This document shows positions 21,983 to 33,506 of a DNA stretch of 64,000 nucleotides, one piece after another. The notes under the pieces were generated by a model. The model was given only the letters and a program-made list of their open reading frames with translations. It had not been told where the DNA came from and did no database searches. The first letter of the stretch is position 1, and every line of letters starts with the position of its first letter. This stretch comes from Endothia cerciana (taxonomy: Eukaryota; Ascomycota; Sordariomycetes; Diaporthales; Cryphonectriaceae), in NCBI GenBank assembly GCA_026119935.1, contig JALRMH010000002.1, positions 1,240,001 through 1,304,000 on the forward strand. The letters run 5' to 3'. The translations under genes and the position numbers were made by a program.

Positions 21983-23926
21983 GATGTTGTGCGGCTGTAG
22001 GTATTTCTGCTGCGGCAGCGCCGTGAAGCGGTCCTGCTCCTCCGCCCTGAGCTGGCGCTCCCTCTCCGGGTCCCCCTGCGCGACGTCCGCGATGAGCGTC
22101 GAGTTGCGCTTCGACGCGATGCCCGCGACGAAGCCGTCCAGCCGGTCGTGGAACACGTTCGACAGCGGCCTCGGCGCGCGCGAGCTGGGCCCCGCCTGCG
22201 ACGGGTTCCGGACCGCCGCCGTCACGAAGAACTTGCAGGTCACGCTCTCCGGCGGCGCCGACTCCCGGCAGATGCGCAGCTCCTCCCGGAACCAGTCCAT
22301 GGCCTCGAGCCGCTTGAGGGACCACACCACCACGATCTTCTTGGTGATGGCCTTCCCGTCGCGCATCCGCTTGATCAGGTTGAGCAGCTGCGACATCAGC
22401 GACGTGATGCCGCTGCCCCCCGCGATCAGGATGCAGGTGTCGAACGCGGCCAGGTCCCGGCGCATCCCCCCGTACGGCCCGTCCAGGAACGCGCGGTAGG
22501 TGTGGAAGGGCCCCTTCTCGATGGCCGTCTCGAGCACCCTCTTGGTGAAGCCCCCGTAGGGCCGGAACACCAGCACGCAGTCCCGGTACTGCTCGCCGTA
22601 CTCCGAGGGGAAGTCCTCGCTGCAGAGCGACGAGATCGTGAACGGGTGGTTCTCGAGCAGCGAGATGCCCGGCATGCGCAGGTAGACGTACTGGCCCGGC
22701 GCCCACTTCATCTGCGTGGGGATGGTGATCTTGATCGTGTTCTCCGTCATGATCTGGATGGCCGCCTCGTCCCCCACCATGAAGGCGTACCTCCACGGCT
22801 TGGTCCAGTTCAGCTTGCAGAGCCGCCAGGTATTGCAGACCACGATGATGGCGATGGACGAGTAGAGGTAGCTCCAGGACATCAGGAAGTTCTTGGTGTG
22901 CCAGAACAGGACCGCGATGTAGACGTACCCCGCGGGGGCGTGGAGGAGGGCGAACAGCTCGTAGGTGTGGCGCCTGAGGGCCGGCAGGGACGCGACGCAC
23001 AGGAAGCACAACGGGACGAAGCACGCGATGCCGCTGCCGTAGATGATGCCGCTCCCCGGCGGGAACAGCTTGTAGAACACCGTCATGCCGCCGTCCTCCC
23101 ACACCGGCTGGATGAAGAACGGGATCATGTGGACCAGCGCCATGAACAGGCAGAGGTACCCGGCCCACCGGTGGAACACATTCAGCCGGTCGGGGGCGAT
23201 GCCGGTAACGAGGCTCAGGATGTTAGCCTTCGCACTCGTGGCAATAATCCATGGGGTCATGGCCACGGCAAACATGCCGGACCGGATGGCCAGGGGCGGC
23301 GAGCCGTAGCGGATGCTGACCCAGTAGAGGGGCTGTGGCAGGAAGCAGTAGAGGGCCACGAAGGCGAGGCCCATGAGGCCGACGGCCAAGACGGCCGAGG
23401 AGGAAAAGGTGAGCCTGTGCTTCCGCCACCTTATGTCGGGGATCGGTCGGTAGAACACCCACCGGAAGAGCGCCAGGGTGTCGTTGATGAAGCCGACAGA
23501 CGAGAAGTGCTCCTTCGGTCGGAAGGCCGTCGCAGCTTTCTCCTCCTCCGGGAAGAAATGTCGCCCGGCGGCGGCAGACTGGCCGGTCTGTATCGGCGGC
23601 TCCTGTCCACACTGTGGCTCAAGGCTCCACAGGTTCTGGTAGTACTGCTCCACCTCCTGCTTGTAGATCGCCTGCCTGATCTTGTCCTGCCAGTAATGCC
23701 ACAGCCTCACAACCAGGACCGTCACCATCAACGCCAGCGAGAAGTACGTCCATGCCAGCCCATACTTTCCAGACTGGCTCCACGGATCGACGGTATCTGC
23801 TTGTATCAGGCCGGGTGGGCTGGTCGCCGTCAGCGGGATGTTGATCCGCCTGGCCAAACGCTCCATTCCTGTCGTGACCGCTGAGCCGACGTGTCGCACG
23901 ATGGGTGGTGGTATCTGATCCGCCAT
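21134..23926 (-). CDS. Ferric-chelate reductase / NADPH-oxidase family with long polyP-polyQ insert
   Basis: A single-exon, 930-residue membrane flavocytochrome that should transfer electrons from NADPH via FAD and two haems to extracellular ferric chelates. TM1 lies near residues 55-76; more helices run from about 172 to 366. Paired haem-type histidines are H252/H266 (FHRWAGY, ALVHMIP) and H329/H343 (LLHAPAGY, FWHTKNF). The FAD motif HPFTISS is near 427, the pyridine nucleotide motif AGGSGITS near 502, and the closing CGPPAM near the C-terminus. Unusually, about 300 low-complexity residues (roughly 575-870) with a 14-Pro run and a Gln run of about 16 sit between the two halves of the NAD-binding domain. 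The protein ends LHAENYAL, close to the usual family end. The poly-Pro is encoded by a (GGC)n tract at 21943-21981. Confidence 0.9.
21646..21690 (-). repeat. CAA/CAG array encoding poly-Gln
   Basis: A trinucleotide array within the ferric reductase coding sequence (TGT/TGC repeats on the plus strand) giving about 16 Gln residues, followed by an alternating Pro-Gln stretch. Confidence 0.92.
21943..21981 (-). repeat. (GCC)n array encoding poly-Pro
   Basis: A near-pure GGC array on the plus strand, coding a 14-proline run in the ferric reductase. Confidence 0.92.
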
Positions 23927-25902
23927 GATGTGTGCTCTTGTGGGACAGTCCGGCTGTCTTCAGAGGCGGGGCTCGTGCGGGCGACTAGGCGCGGGGGTGT
24001 CACAGTGATGACATGGGTGTTTTCGACCGTCGGCCGGAAGTCCTTCGTAGTCCTGCGTGCTGGGTGCCAGAGTCCGGGCCTGGGTCTGAGCGGGAGGCGC
24101 TCGCCGGGGCGATGCCTACTGCCTGTTCGAGGGGCGCCCCCTCGGCACTTCCAAAGCTCCTGGAATGATGACGAACCGGGCCGGCAGCGTAAAGGCCTCC
24201 GGATCCCCCCTCTCGAGCGGAGGACGGGGGCGGTCTGTCCTGACGCAAAAGACAAGACGAGGGGCCCGGGTCCCGTGATAAGCAATCGGTTCGTCAGCCC
24301 GCCTGCACACCCGTCCCGGATGTATGGTGGGCGGTCGGACGTGTACGAGCCTGAGGCGTGGTGGCGTCTGACGTACGGAGGGTCGAACGGGAGATCCTCG
24401 TTTGTGGCCCCCAGAGCGCAGATATGGACGTTGGTGTGAGGGGGGGCGGGATGTGTGAGAGAACCTTAGCAGCGAAAACAAGGCGGCCGCCGGGCTTCCC
24501 GATGCAGGGCGTTGGGGCGTCGCGGTGGCGTTTGCGAGAGTGCTGGTTGCAGGATTGGATTCACAACCTCACCCTCGCGCGGGTCGAGCCTTTAAGAAGG
24601 GGGGCAGGGGGTGCTTGCGATCGAAGGGAAGAAGATCAGGGTCCGGATGGTGATGGCGTACCGTACCGTATGTCTGTGAGGCCAAGCGGTAGACCCTCTG
24701 CTTATATTGGCCGGCCGCCTTTTCTGGCCTGTTCCCCGCTGCTCATGCAGGTCGCGCACGCGGAGACATGCGTGGAACAGGCAGGGTGAGCCGGAGAGGG
24801 AACGGGACCTTCACAAGCTCACAGGCGCCTGGCGGGGGAGGTGTCCGCCGCGGTGAGTGGTGAGGGAGGGACAAGAGGGTGGGGCGCCCAGTGTGAAGCA
24901 AATGCTCGATCTGCTGCCCGGCACGCAATGTCATGCAGGTGATGAGGGTCTCCTCGAACGCAGAACGCAAGGGCCGTCCGGGCCGGGCGCTATCACACCC
25001 CCAGGGGAGAATGCCTGCGATCAGATTCGGCGGCCTGGATGCGTGCCGACAACCTGCTAATCTATCGCCGAGGACAAGAAACCAGCAGGATCTGGCTGGG
25101 ACGACAGTGGTGCGACCGACGTGTAACTCGCACCGAGATGGTGGGGGGGGGGCGGTTGGGGCTGTTGACAGGCGCCAGCGGCCCAGGACAAGAGGCCTCG
25201 TGGCGCTCACGGCGTACAGGATTCGATGCCGTGGCGAAAGACTGGGCTGATGATGTCGTGGCCGTGGCAGTGACAGGACCTTGTCCCCAGCGAAGGAGAC
25301 CAAATCTTCTCTGCAGGGCTGCTCAGGTGGAGGCTCGTACGCACGCAACAGGCGAGCCAATTAGGCCGGCACGACAATCTCCCTCTGGGCTGTCATCTGG
25401 CCACAAGCCCGCCTCTGCGACCGGTGATTCGTCGTGTGCCGGCGGATTCGATATCTGCCTCGCCTGTAAGCTGGGGCGGGGACGAAGGGGGGGTGGAGGT
25501 GGACGGAGGATTCCAATATGGCGAGGTGGGCTCTCCAACGGCTGGGCGGGATCGGGAAGGATCCAGGCCCCGTACGCAGTAATGCCAGGGCAGGCCCCAG
25601 ACCATCTGCACAGCCAGCCGATGGGCCACGGCTCGACATTTCTGGACGAGTTGGGGGCCATGGGGTGCCGAATGGGGAGGGTAGGGCGACGGTGTTCCAA
25701 GGTTACGGATGGTGATTTGATGGATGGTGATTTGATAGATGGAGACACGGAAGACCTCCAGCGGGCGCTAAATTGGACACGGTGATTGGCCGGGGCAGAC
25801 AATAGTAGACCATAGTAATGAATGAACCCCCACTGAAAGACGACGCCCATGAATCAAAATGGCTTTCCAAGGTTCCCTGGTGAGGGACCACCAAGGAGGC
25901 GT

Positions 25903-25938
25903 CGCCACCACCACCACCACCACCACCACCACCACCAC
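25903..25938. repeat. (CAC)n microsatellite
   Basis: About eleven CAC/ACC units in intergenic DNA. Confidence 0.9.
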
Positions 25939-26110
25939 GACGCCGACGTTATACAGTGTAACGTAGGGAGGTACCAGTCCTTTTGGGTAAGTATCACACG
26001 AGGTACGAAACCACATGCCTTAGGTAAGCGGGGGCACGCTTATCACGGGCGAGAAATACTATGGTAGTAGAAACCTCGTCAAAGAGTCAACTTAGAGAAA
26101 CTAAGTAACA

Positions 26111-26143
26111 GAAGAAGAAGAAGAAGAAGAAGAAGAAGAAGAC
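26111..26143. repeat. (GAA)n microsatellite
   Basis: About ten uninterrupted GAA/AAG units. Confidence 0.92.
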
Positions 26144-26383
26144 CATCAGACGTGCCGAACCTCGCTACGACAAGCAGAAATTGCCCCCACCCCCCCCCCC
26201 CAAGGACTCGAATCGCTCTTCGTCACACCGGGAGAACCTTTGCTCCATTGACGTAGACGTTCGCCGTTCCCCCGCCGAGACCTCCTTGGTGCCTGGGCAC
26301 AATCCATCGTCAAGACATCTTACCCTCTTGCGACAGCCTCTCGCAGCGGCGAAGAGTCGTCCCTCTCCTTGCGCGGTTCAGGT

Positions 26384-26403
26384 CACACACACACACACAC
26401 ACA
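26384..26403. repeat. (CA)n microsatellite
   Basis: About ten CA units in intergenic DNA. Confidence 0.88.
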
Positions 26404-27639
26404 CCATCCATCCAACATGGGCGGCGCTTCACCCTGCGGTGCCGTATTCCGCGGGTATCATTGGCGCGCTACTTGCGGCTGGGGGACGACAGTTTAAGAC
26501 CGACGGCGAGGCCGGAAGCACCAGTACGGGGCAGATCACGACAGACACATCGCGAGGAGGTCTGCCTCCCCACCCCTGTCTGTCCTGATATGGCCACCAG
26601 CATGTTGCGATCCATGGATCTCGACGTGATCTCCGGCCTGATTGGACACACCAGGAACCGGGAGACCGGGTCAGCCGCCCCCGTTGCAAAATCACCGTCA
26701 CACACACCTTGGGCTCATCTGGCCACCCTGATACGGCGGCTCGTCCCTCGCATCGTAATCTGTCCGTTGGCATCCTCCAGGAAGGGATCACCCCATATAC
26801 CATCAGGGGCCCCTCACTGCTGCCAGGCGCTCCCGCCGGAGCACCAGCGTAACAGTCGGCGTGATAGGATCTCGTCAGAGGATGCAGCGTAACTCCGTGT
26901 GGCACTGGACCATGGGAGTCGCACCTGTTGCTGAACCGGACTTGTCAATGCTACGGCAAGGTGCCGACACTGCACTCCAGTCCGTGCGGAGGATAGCTTC
27001 TCAGAACAGCAGCCGGGGATATATAACCAGCCTCACCAAGATGCCCTCTCGGTCGGATGCATAATTATGAGGTAGTCAGCCTCATCGTGGCACCTTCGAG
27101 GAACAAGGGCCCCGACGTGGTTCCCATCCGTCACTGACCTGGATCACTTGGGGCAGAGTTCTGGAGTGCCTAGACGGGCGTGGTAGCCGCCTCCTGAGGT
27201 GTCATGTATTCGGGGGGCCTCACACCATCACTAAGACTGGTCGGCTGGGGGAACATGAGATGTAGATTTGACGGGGTCCAGACAATGAAATCATTGCTAC
27301 CGGTCCCCGCCTCAGCGGTAGATGCCATGAGTCCTCCCATGCTGACATTGCTTGTCTGGGACGACGAGGAGGGCACCGCCAGTCCAGGCTGTGTTGCTTC
27401 ACTGCGGGCGGTGAGCCTCGAAAAAAAGATTTAAAAAAATTGAATTTAAAAAAAGAAAGAAAAAAAAAAAGGTATAGACGTAGGCCTATTATATTAATCC
27501 TTTACGGGTTTCATCCTTATCGTATGCTGTGTAGGAGAACCATACAGAGCATCTATCTACCAATGGCTTCAACAGGCGTGTGCTGTTACGATGTGCACTC
27601 GCGCCCTGCGGTACCCATACGAGGGAGGCTCTGCCGGTG

Positions 27640-28905
27640 TCACCACATCACCAGGGAGCTCACATCCGCACTCAGCTTCCTCGCCTGCGCCATCTCCGCC
27701 AGCACGATCCCCGTGCCCAGGCTGAGCGAGATCCCCCACGGCCCGTGGCCGGCTGCAAGAAATACGCCGCCGTCCGCGTCAGGCCTCGTCGTGATCCCGC
27801 CGCCCAGGTGGCCGTCGTCCACCCTGGAGATGATGGGGGTGCCGTACGGCGTGACCGGACGGAAGCACAGGCTCTCCCTGACGACCTCCAGGTCATCAGC
27901 CTCCGCAGCCTCCGCGGGGCCGAGGAGCTGGACCGCGGTCTTCTTCACCTGGGCGATCGCCTCCGCCTCGACCCGGCCCTCCGTAGCATCCCTGGGCAGC
28001 GGTATGGCCGCCGAGTTCAGGCCCCCGATCCAGATCTCCGCCCCCACGCGGGAATATATCTCGGGCGAGTATCCCGCCCTGCTCGTGGCGAACACGGCGT
28101 GGCAGCCCTGCCCGGCCCCCTCCATCCTCTGCGTCCACCTCGGCGACCTGACCACCAGCGAGTGGCCGGCGAGGCTCGAGATGGGCAGCCTGCTGACCGA
28201 CTTGGGGAACAGGCCCGAGAAGACCTGCGCGGACCACGCGCCGGCCGCGATGATCAGCCTGGCGCAGGGGATGTCGCTCTCCGTGCCCGACGCCGAGTCC
28301 TCTATCCTGACGGCCGACAGCTCGTTCCGGATGTCCGTCATCGCCGCCGCCGCCCTGGCGGGATGGTGTAGGTGCACGCCCAGCCTGACGCACTCGTCCA
28401 GCAGGAAGCGGCACAGCCCCAGCGGGTCGAGCTGCGCCGTGGTGCCCTCGCCCCCGATGACGCTCACCTCGTCCCCCTCCTCCCTCCGCAGCCACGGCGG
28501 GGCGGGCCCGCGGCCCTCCCCGCCCCTCCTCCCGTTCGCGGCCGTGGCCCGGCTCGCCCCGGTCCTCAGCCAGTCCTCGCCCCTCGGCCCCTTCCTCCTC
28601 CCCTTGCCCTCGGAGGCGGGCGTGTAGCTCACCGCCGTGCTCCGCCGGTAGCCCCACCGCGCGGCGCCGCCGTGCGCCCCCGCGAGCCGCCTGTGCTCGT
28701 CGAAGCTCAGCGCGGCGAGGGAGGCGGACCCGGGCCCGAACCAGTCGCGCGCCAGGAACCCCCCGGCGTAGCCGGAGGCCGAGGCGAAGAGCTCCGGGGA
28801 GGACTCGACGAGGTGGATCGTGGTGGGCGGCTGGTGCCGTGCGAGGTAGTAGGCGGTGGAGAGGCCGATGATGCCGGCGCCCAGGATGGTGGTCTCGGCA
28901 GCCAT
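27640..28905 (-). CDS. DAO-type FAD-dependent oxidoreductase
   Basis: A single-exon protein of 421 residues in the D-amino acid oxidase/FAD oxidoreductase superfamily. The Rossmann FAD motif GAGIIG lies at residues 9-14 with the following Leu-Ser-Thr-Ala-Tyr-Tyr helix, then the acidic end of beta-2 (HLVESSPE) and SASGYAGGFL, which binds flavin. ARLIIAAGAWSAQVF is the second conserved block, and the C-terminal loop AAGHGPWGISLSLGTG closes the flavin site. It resembles fungal Tda3-like oxidoreductases more than true D-amino acid oxidases, but the substrate is unknown and I give no symbol. An Arg/Gly-rich stretch (about residues 90-140) is probably a lineage-specific loop. No PTS1 or signal peptide is seen. 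Confidence 0.85.
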   Translation of the reverse strand: MAAETTILGAGIIGLSTAYYLARHQPPTTIHLVESSPELFASASGYAGGFLARDWFGPGSASLAALSFDEHRRLAGAHGGAARWGYRRSTAVSYTPASEGKGRRKGPRGEDWLRTGASRATAANGRRGGEGRGPAPPWLRREEGDEVSVIGGEGTTAQLDPLGLCRFLLDECVRLGVHLHHPARAAAAMTDIRNELSAVRIEDSASGTESDIPCARLIIAAGAWSAQVFSGLFPKSVSRLPISSLAGHSLVVRSPRWTQRMEGAGQGCHAVFATSRAGYSPEIYSRVGAEIWIGGLNSAAIPLPRDATEGRVEAEAIAQVKKTAVQLLGPAEAAEADDLEVVRESLCFRPVTPYGTPIISRVDDGHLGGGITTRPDADGGVFLAAGHGPWGISLSLGTGIVLAEMAQARKLSADVSSLVMW

Positions 28906-31644
28906 GGTTGCTTCCTCTTCGGGACAGGCTCGTTATGGTGGAGAGAGAGGCTTCCCAGCTGGGTCTGTTCGTCCAGCAGCCTGGTTGATCGTTGTGAGCG
29001 GCGCTTCGATCTGGAGACGGGTGCCCGCGAGGCGACGGGTGAATGACCAGGACGAGGTGAGGTGTTGGGCATCAGATGCCGGGATCGGACTCCAATATGC
29101 AAGCCTGGCGCGATGCGGGTTGTGGTCGAGCGAGAGGTGCGTAGCACTGGTCGCGCCTCCAACAGGCGTCCGGCTCCTCCCTCAGATTCGCCACTCGGAG
29201 GAGACCTGCAGCGCTGTCGAACACGTTCATCGCTTCTCCTACCAAGGGATCATTCATTCATATAGAGCAGGAGGCACGAGGGAAGCTGTGGCCTCCGCCT
29301 TTACATCTCAAGCGGCTGCCGATAACGGTCAACTACTCGGGCTCTTCCTCAAGGCCTTTTATATTAATTACATCTCTATTATCTCTACCCCGGTGGGGAA
29401 ACATCAGAGTTTCTGCACCTAGCAAAAGATGCCTGGCCAGGCGCATGGTGTCAGATATTGTGGGACATTCCCGTGGCTCCGTAGTAATTATAAAGTCGAG
29501 TTGACACAGGTGCGTTCTCAGTGACCAACTCCTGCGGACACCAATGAAGATCATCTTGATACGCCTGTGCTGTGCCTCAGTGTCCGATACAGAGCTCGGT
29601 CAGGTTACGCAGATCATCTCACAGAGAGGATGTCTGTTGTGTGATACATTGATATCTTCGTGACGTTCCCGGCTCTCATCTCCTTGGATGTTTTTGTATG
29701 GAACTTGACTGGTCCCAACACCTCCCAGCATTCCAGACCTCAGACCTTTCTAAAAGCCTCCAGGCGCGGTCTTGCCCGCTAGGTTGCCAAGGGGGAACGG
29801 CAGTCTCGGAGCGTATCGAGAAGCGCAAGCGCAGCTCAATTCTGATTTAGGACTTCACCTATACAAGCACGCTTCCACGCCCTCTTACAGTCCTCACCGC
29901 TGTGCTCGGCCCGCGTGATTCTGGCATGAGCTCGCGGTGTTCGCTACTAGCCAACGCCTTCTACGGACGTACATCCAGCTCATCCGCTTAGAAGGCCTCG
30001 AATAGTCGGTGACGGGTAGAGCATTAAGGAAGGTCTAGGCGACCCGGGATTTCTCGAGAGACCCTGTGTACTCTGAATATTCTCCTAGTGACGAATGCCT
30101 AGGCGAGGGAGTTGGTAGTCGGGACACTTCTTCCCCCCCGGCAGTAAGAACATGGCTTAGAAGGAAACGAATGGACCCTCGTGATAATATTGTTTGAGGC
30201 GTGAATACTCTCAAAGTGCCCTTAGAGTCTTCGCGCACAAATCTCAGCAGGCAACAGAATCCCGTGGAAAAGCATCCACCATTGAATCAGCGAAGATTTC
30301 TCAGGTCCAGCCAGGCCCTGACCTCCCTCGGTCGGCACGACTGTCCGACTTGGGTGCTTAGCCCACGTGTTCGTCCGCTTTGCCACCCCCCGAGGTTTAC
30401 TGCCCAGCAAAGGATGAGTGACTCCAGTTAGGTGGCCTCGAAATTACTGATTGTCGATAGGGGCTGAGAAGGGGGGCGGCCGCCGGCACCCTGATCTGCG
30501 CTATTTGGGACTGGCAGTAGGCACGCCCTCGATCATAGTCAGTCAATCTTGTGGGAATGGGTTTTATCTGGGTGACGGGATTGATCGAGTCTTCCGTCGT
30601 GAGGACCTTCGCAAGAGTATCTGCGCCGCACACCAGGGAACTGTCTAGAACCCGTGACCGTGGGACGACGACCAGATGAACTCCGGGGTGCAGACCGCTG
30701 TGACAGGCGCAAATAACCATATTTCGTGCATAAATGCCCCGTGCCCCTCATCACATGGCCACCCAGCGAGGCCTCACGGCAAGCCTGCGCTCGGGAGTCG
30801 AAATGCTGGAGAGGTGCAGACCCCTGGACCGGGCGTTTCAGGGGCAGACTAACGATCGCCACTGGAAGCCCTGAGGCCTGCCTTTTTAGGGGCCCCTGCG
30901 TGTTTCGTAGGCTGCTGTCAACCAGGGGTTGTTAGGTTGTGATTGGCCAGGTGTTTTGGGTGGCCCCCCTGAAAGGTGCCGCTCATCCTCTGTTGGCTCT
31001 TCCCTGGGCGTGATCCATTCGTCCACAGCAACTTGGCCCCTCATGTGAATCCACAGGAGCATACCACCTTTTATGAAGATGCCCGGAGAACGCCCTTGAC
31101 GCCGATGGATCATGCAGTTGGAGACCTGGAGCTATACAGCTGGAAGGTAAGGAATCACCAACATGGAACGGGTAAAATGCGACTTTGCTGTGCAAGGGGC
31201 TTGTGCGCGAGGGGTGACAAAAGGCTCAAGTGTGCCACTTCACTCCCTCACCACCAGAGATTCACCTCTTCACTTTCGTCATTGTCGTTCGGATCTAGAA
31301 CCTGGCAGTTCTGGATTTTTGCTGCCTATCATTGTTCGGCTCGTCTTCTTCCATTCCCACTTCAGTCAGTCCTTCCTTGGAGTCACCGTTCAAGTGTTTG
31401 CTACCGGCCTAGCAAAGAACACAATCCCATTCATCCGATACCCACACGAAGGACTGTACCTCTCGAGCAACAAGACCCGAGTCTTCGATACACGAAAGCC
31501 AGGACTAGCTTTCCTTGGTTTATTTGTCCCTTTTCTTTGCCCCCGGCGGACTGTGAGGAGAGACCAGGCCTTCTCAGATTTGACGGCCGTAAAGCGGGAA
31601 TTTGAGAACGACGATCGATATCTCAACCACGATCATCACCAAAG
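28906..31644. other. 2.7 kb intergenic region
   Basis: This region has no recognised gene, transposon or RNA gene. It separates the FAD oxidoreductase promoter (left) from the promoter of the secreted lysozyme-like gene (right). The last 400 bases are pyrimidine-rich, consistent with a 5' UTR. Confidence 0.5.
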
Positions 31645-32360
31645 ATGCAGCTGCAGACCCTCGTCGCCACCGTCGCCCTCGTGGGCTCCGCCGCGGCCCG
31701 CCCCACGCTGCGCGCGGTGGGCGAGATCGTGGAACCCTCGCGCACGCTGAGCAAGCGGAGCGCGGCCTCCGTCATCGAGGCCATCATGCCGAGCTCCACC
31801 TCCTGCTCCGGGCGGGGCGACGAGTGCACGACCGCAGAGGCGGCCGGGCCCTTGCTGGCGGACGCCATGAGCACCTACAGCATCACCACGGGCGTCGAGC
31901 AGGCGGGAATCCTGGCTCTCATCGCGTATGAGTCCAACGAGCTGCAGTACAAGAAGAACACGAACCAGGACTCCAACCTCGGACGTGGCACGGCCAACGA
32001 GTGAGTAGCATCCCTCACATGGTCGCGCGAACATCGGTGCTGACTGTGACATACAGACAAGGAGCCCAGTACAACATCGACTACGCCAACACATTCTCTG
32101 AGTTGGCGTCCGAGAACCCGACCGCCTCGACAGTGCTGGATCTGGTGACTGCCAACGAGTACAACTTTGGCTCGGGCGCCTGGTACTACACCAGCCAGGA
32201 CGCATGTGCTACCGCGCGGTCCATGTCAAAGGACGATGCGGATGCCTGGTTCGACGAGTACATGTCGAACTGCGACGGAATGGGCTCTTCGTGGGCCACC
32301 TCCGAGCCGGGACGGGAGACTTATTGGACGGCGGCGAAGGCGGCTTTCAACCTGGGTTAG
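31645..32360 (+). CDS. Secreted lysozyme-like domain protein
   Basis: Two exons (31645-32000 and 32057-32360; 56-bp intron) encode 219 residues. The first 19 residues (MQLQTLVATVALVGSAAAR) form a clear secretion signal. A short propeptide with a Lys-Arg site (TLSKRSAAS) is a possible Kex2 site, so the mature protein may start near residue 38. The body resembles a fungal secreted family with a lysozyme-like fold: ITTGVEQAGILALIAYES contains the candidate catalytic Glu, followed by YKKNTNQDSNLGRGTANEQGAQYN. Six Cys in total could form disulphides. Reaction and target (cell-wall glycan) are inferred from fold similarity only. Such proteins are often effectors or antimicrobial enzymes. The splice restores GAGTAC-phase reading into QGAQYNIDY. 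Confidence 0.7.
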
Positions 32361-33506
32361 GCTCTTCCCTAGTGGACTCCGTGCGTCTCGGGATATCGAT
32401 TTCGCTCCTTGTGGTGGCTTTGGGAGGTTGCCACACTGATCTTGGCGTTTTATGCCCTGCGAGTGCATAGTTCCCGCAAACCTTCTCCGGGATGAACATT
32501 TGGCATGCTGTACATATGATTTGCAATGATACGAAGGGGACACAACTTTGTGGAGCGCAGTGACCGTCTGATCCTCACTCATCTCGGGCTTCGTTACCCA
32601 TCGGCCTGTCAATCTTCACAATGGAGTCATTCCTCGTTGTCATCCTTGCCAGGCTTCCTCTGTTGACAGCGACTGGCTCTAGAGACCACACGTGATCAAA
32701 ACTTTAATTTCCTCGACGGTGCAATACCTGAGACATTCTGGAGGACGGATTGCCATAGTTCAACGACTTCCACGGGCTTCGCGAATGTAATAAGGAAAGG
32801 ACCCTTCTGTCTGAGCACCGATCAGCTCTAACAAGATTACCTTGGCTGACGGTGTCTAATTTTCTTCATAACAGTGCAATCGAATGACCAGTAATACTCG
32901 ATCGGATTAATATTTGCAGTGATCTTGTGATTATGTAGACCAATAGCGGTTCGTGCTATATAGCCACTGACTCAGTCTGACTTTCGAATTCCCCACGCAA
33001 ACCATACGTTGTTCCAAGAAGGCTAGTTAGGTTAACAATCCCACTGCCTCCAAAGTCATAATGATAAGTTGGCGTAGGCGAAGGCAGCCAGGTTGAGGAG
33101 GACGACACTTGCAACCGCATATCCGTCTTTGATATATTTAAGGCCTCCTTCTGTAATCTACGTCCGCATGCATGAGGTCTGTATTATGCTTTGTTCCAGT
33201 GTAGAGAAGCGAACATAAGGATGGACAATCTTGACGCTGATGATCTCATTCCCTCCTGTGATTTGTCCGTGTAGCATGGGACATAGAGGCTGGCTGGCTA
33301 CCAATTCAATACACACGCACGCCATCCTCGAGCTCTCGTAGACAACCATCTTTGTGGGCCACAATCTGTGCGCCCGGCTTGGAGTCGTGGCGCACCCAGT
33401 AAGCCTCCCTCAGACGCGTGCAAGCTGGTTGGATCTATGCCTCTGGTACCGGATATGTGTCCCAGTTGTCTTCATAGGATCGACCGATGCGCCACGATGC
33501 TATTCT
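32361..33506. other. Intergenic region, no gene seen
   Basis: 1.1 kb of mixed composition, AT-rich between about 32690 and 33140. No supported features. Confidence 0.5.

Larger units (their letters stand above)
23927..27639. other. 3.7 kb repeat-rich region without a recognisable gene
   Basis: Long open stretches exist on both strands because of high GC content (for example 24743-25360 and 25039-25785), but none shows a domain, a splice series or sensible codon use. Simple repeats are dense: (CAC)n at about 25908-25938, (GAA)n at about 26111-26143, C12 at 26190-26201, (CA)n at about 26384-26403, and an A-rich tract at about 27420-27471. The left end should hold the ferric reductase promoter. 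A minus-strand open segment at 27170-27412 looks like the C-terminus of a protein but has no supported upstream exon. Confidence 0.55.

Noticed and set aside
22148..23884. 578-codon plus-strand frame and a 512-codon shifted minus frame (21630-23168)
   Set aside because: Both overlap the ferric reductase, whose frame has all expected motifs; the alternatives are Arg/His/Ala-rich shadows.
24743..25785. Overlapping 205- and 248-codon open frames on opposite strands
   Set aside because: No domain, no splice logic, and codon use typical of chance openness in GC-rich DNA.
26205..26280. tRNA B-box-like sequence on the minus strand (GATTCGAGTCC)
   Set aside because: The preceding bases do not fold into a cloverleaf and no A box is present.
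25903..26420. Could the microsatellites be a CRISPR array?
   Set aside because: They are simple mono-, di- and trinucleotide runs without spacers, in a eukaryotic genome.
27896..28657. Second frame inside the FAD oxidoreductase
   Set aside because: Gly/Arg/Ala-rich shadow of a GC-rich gene with no flavin motif.
30000..31640. Possible RNA genes or transposon pieces
   Set aside because: No tRNA-like A/B box pair, inverted repeat or coding relic could be supported by eye.
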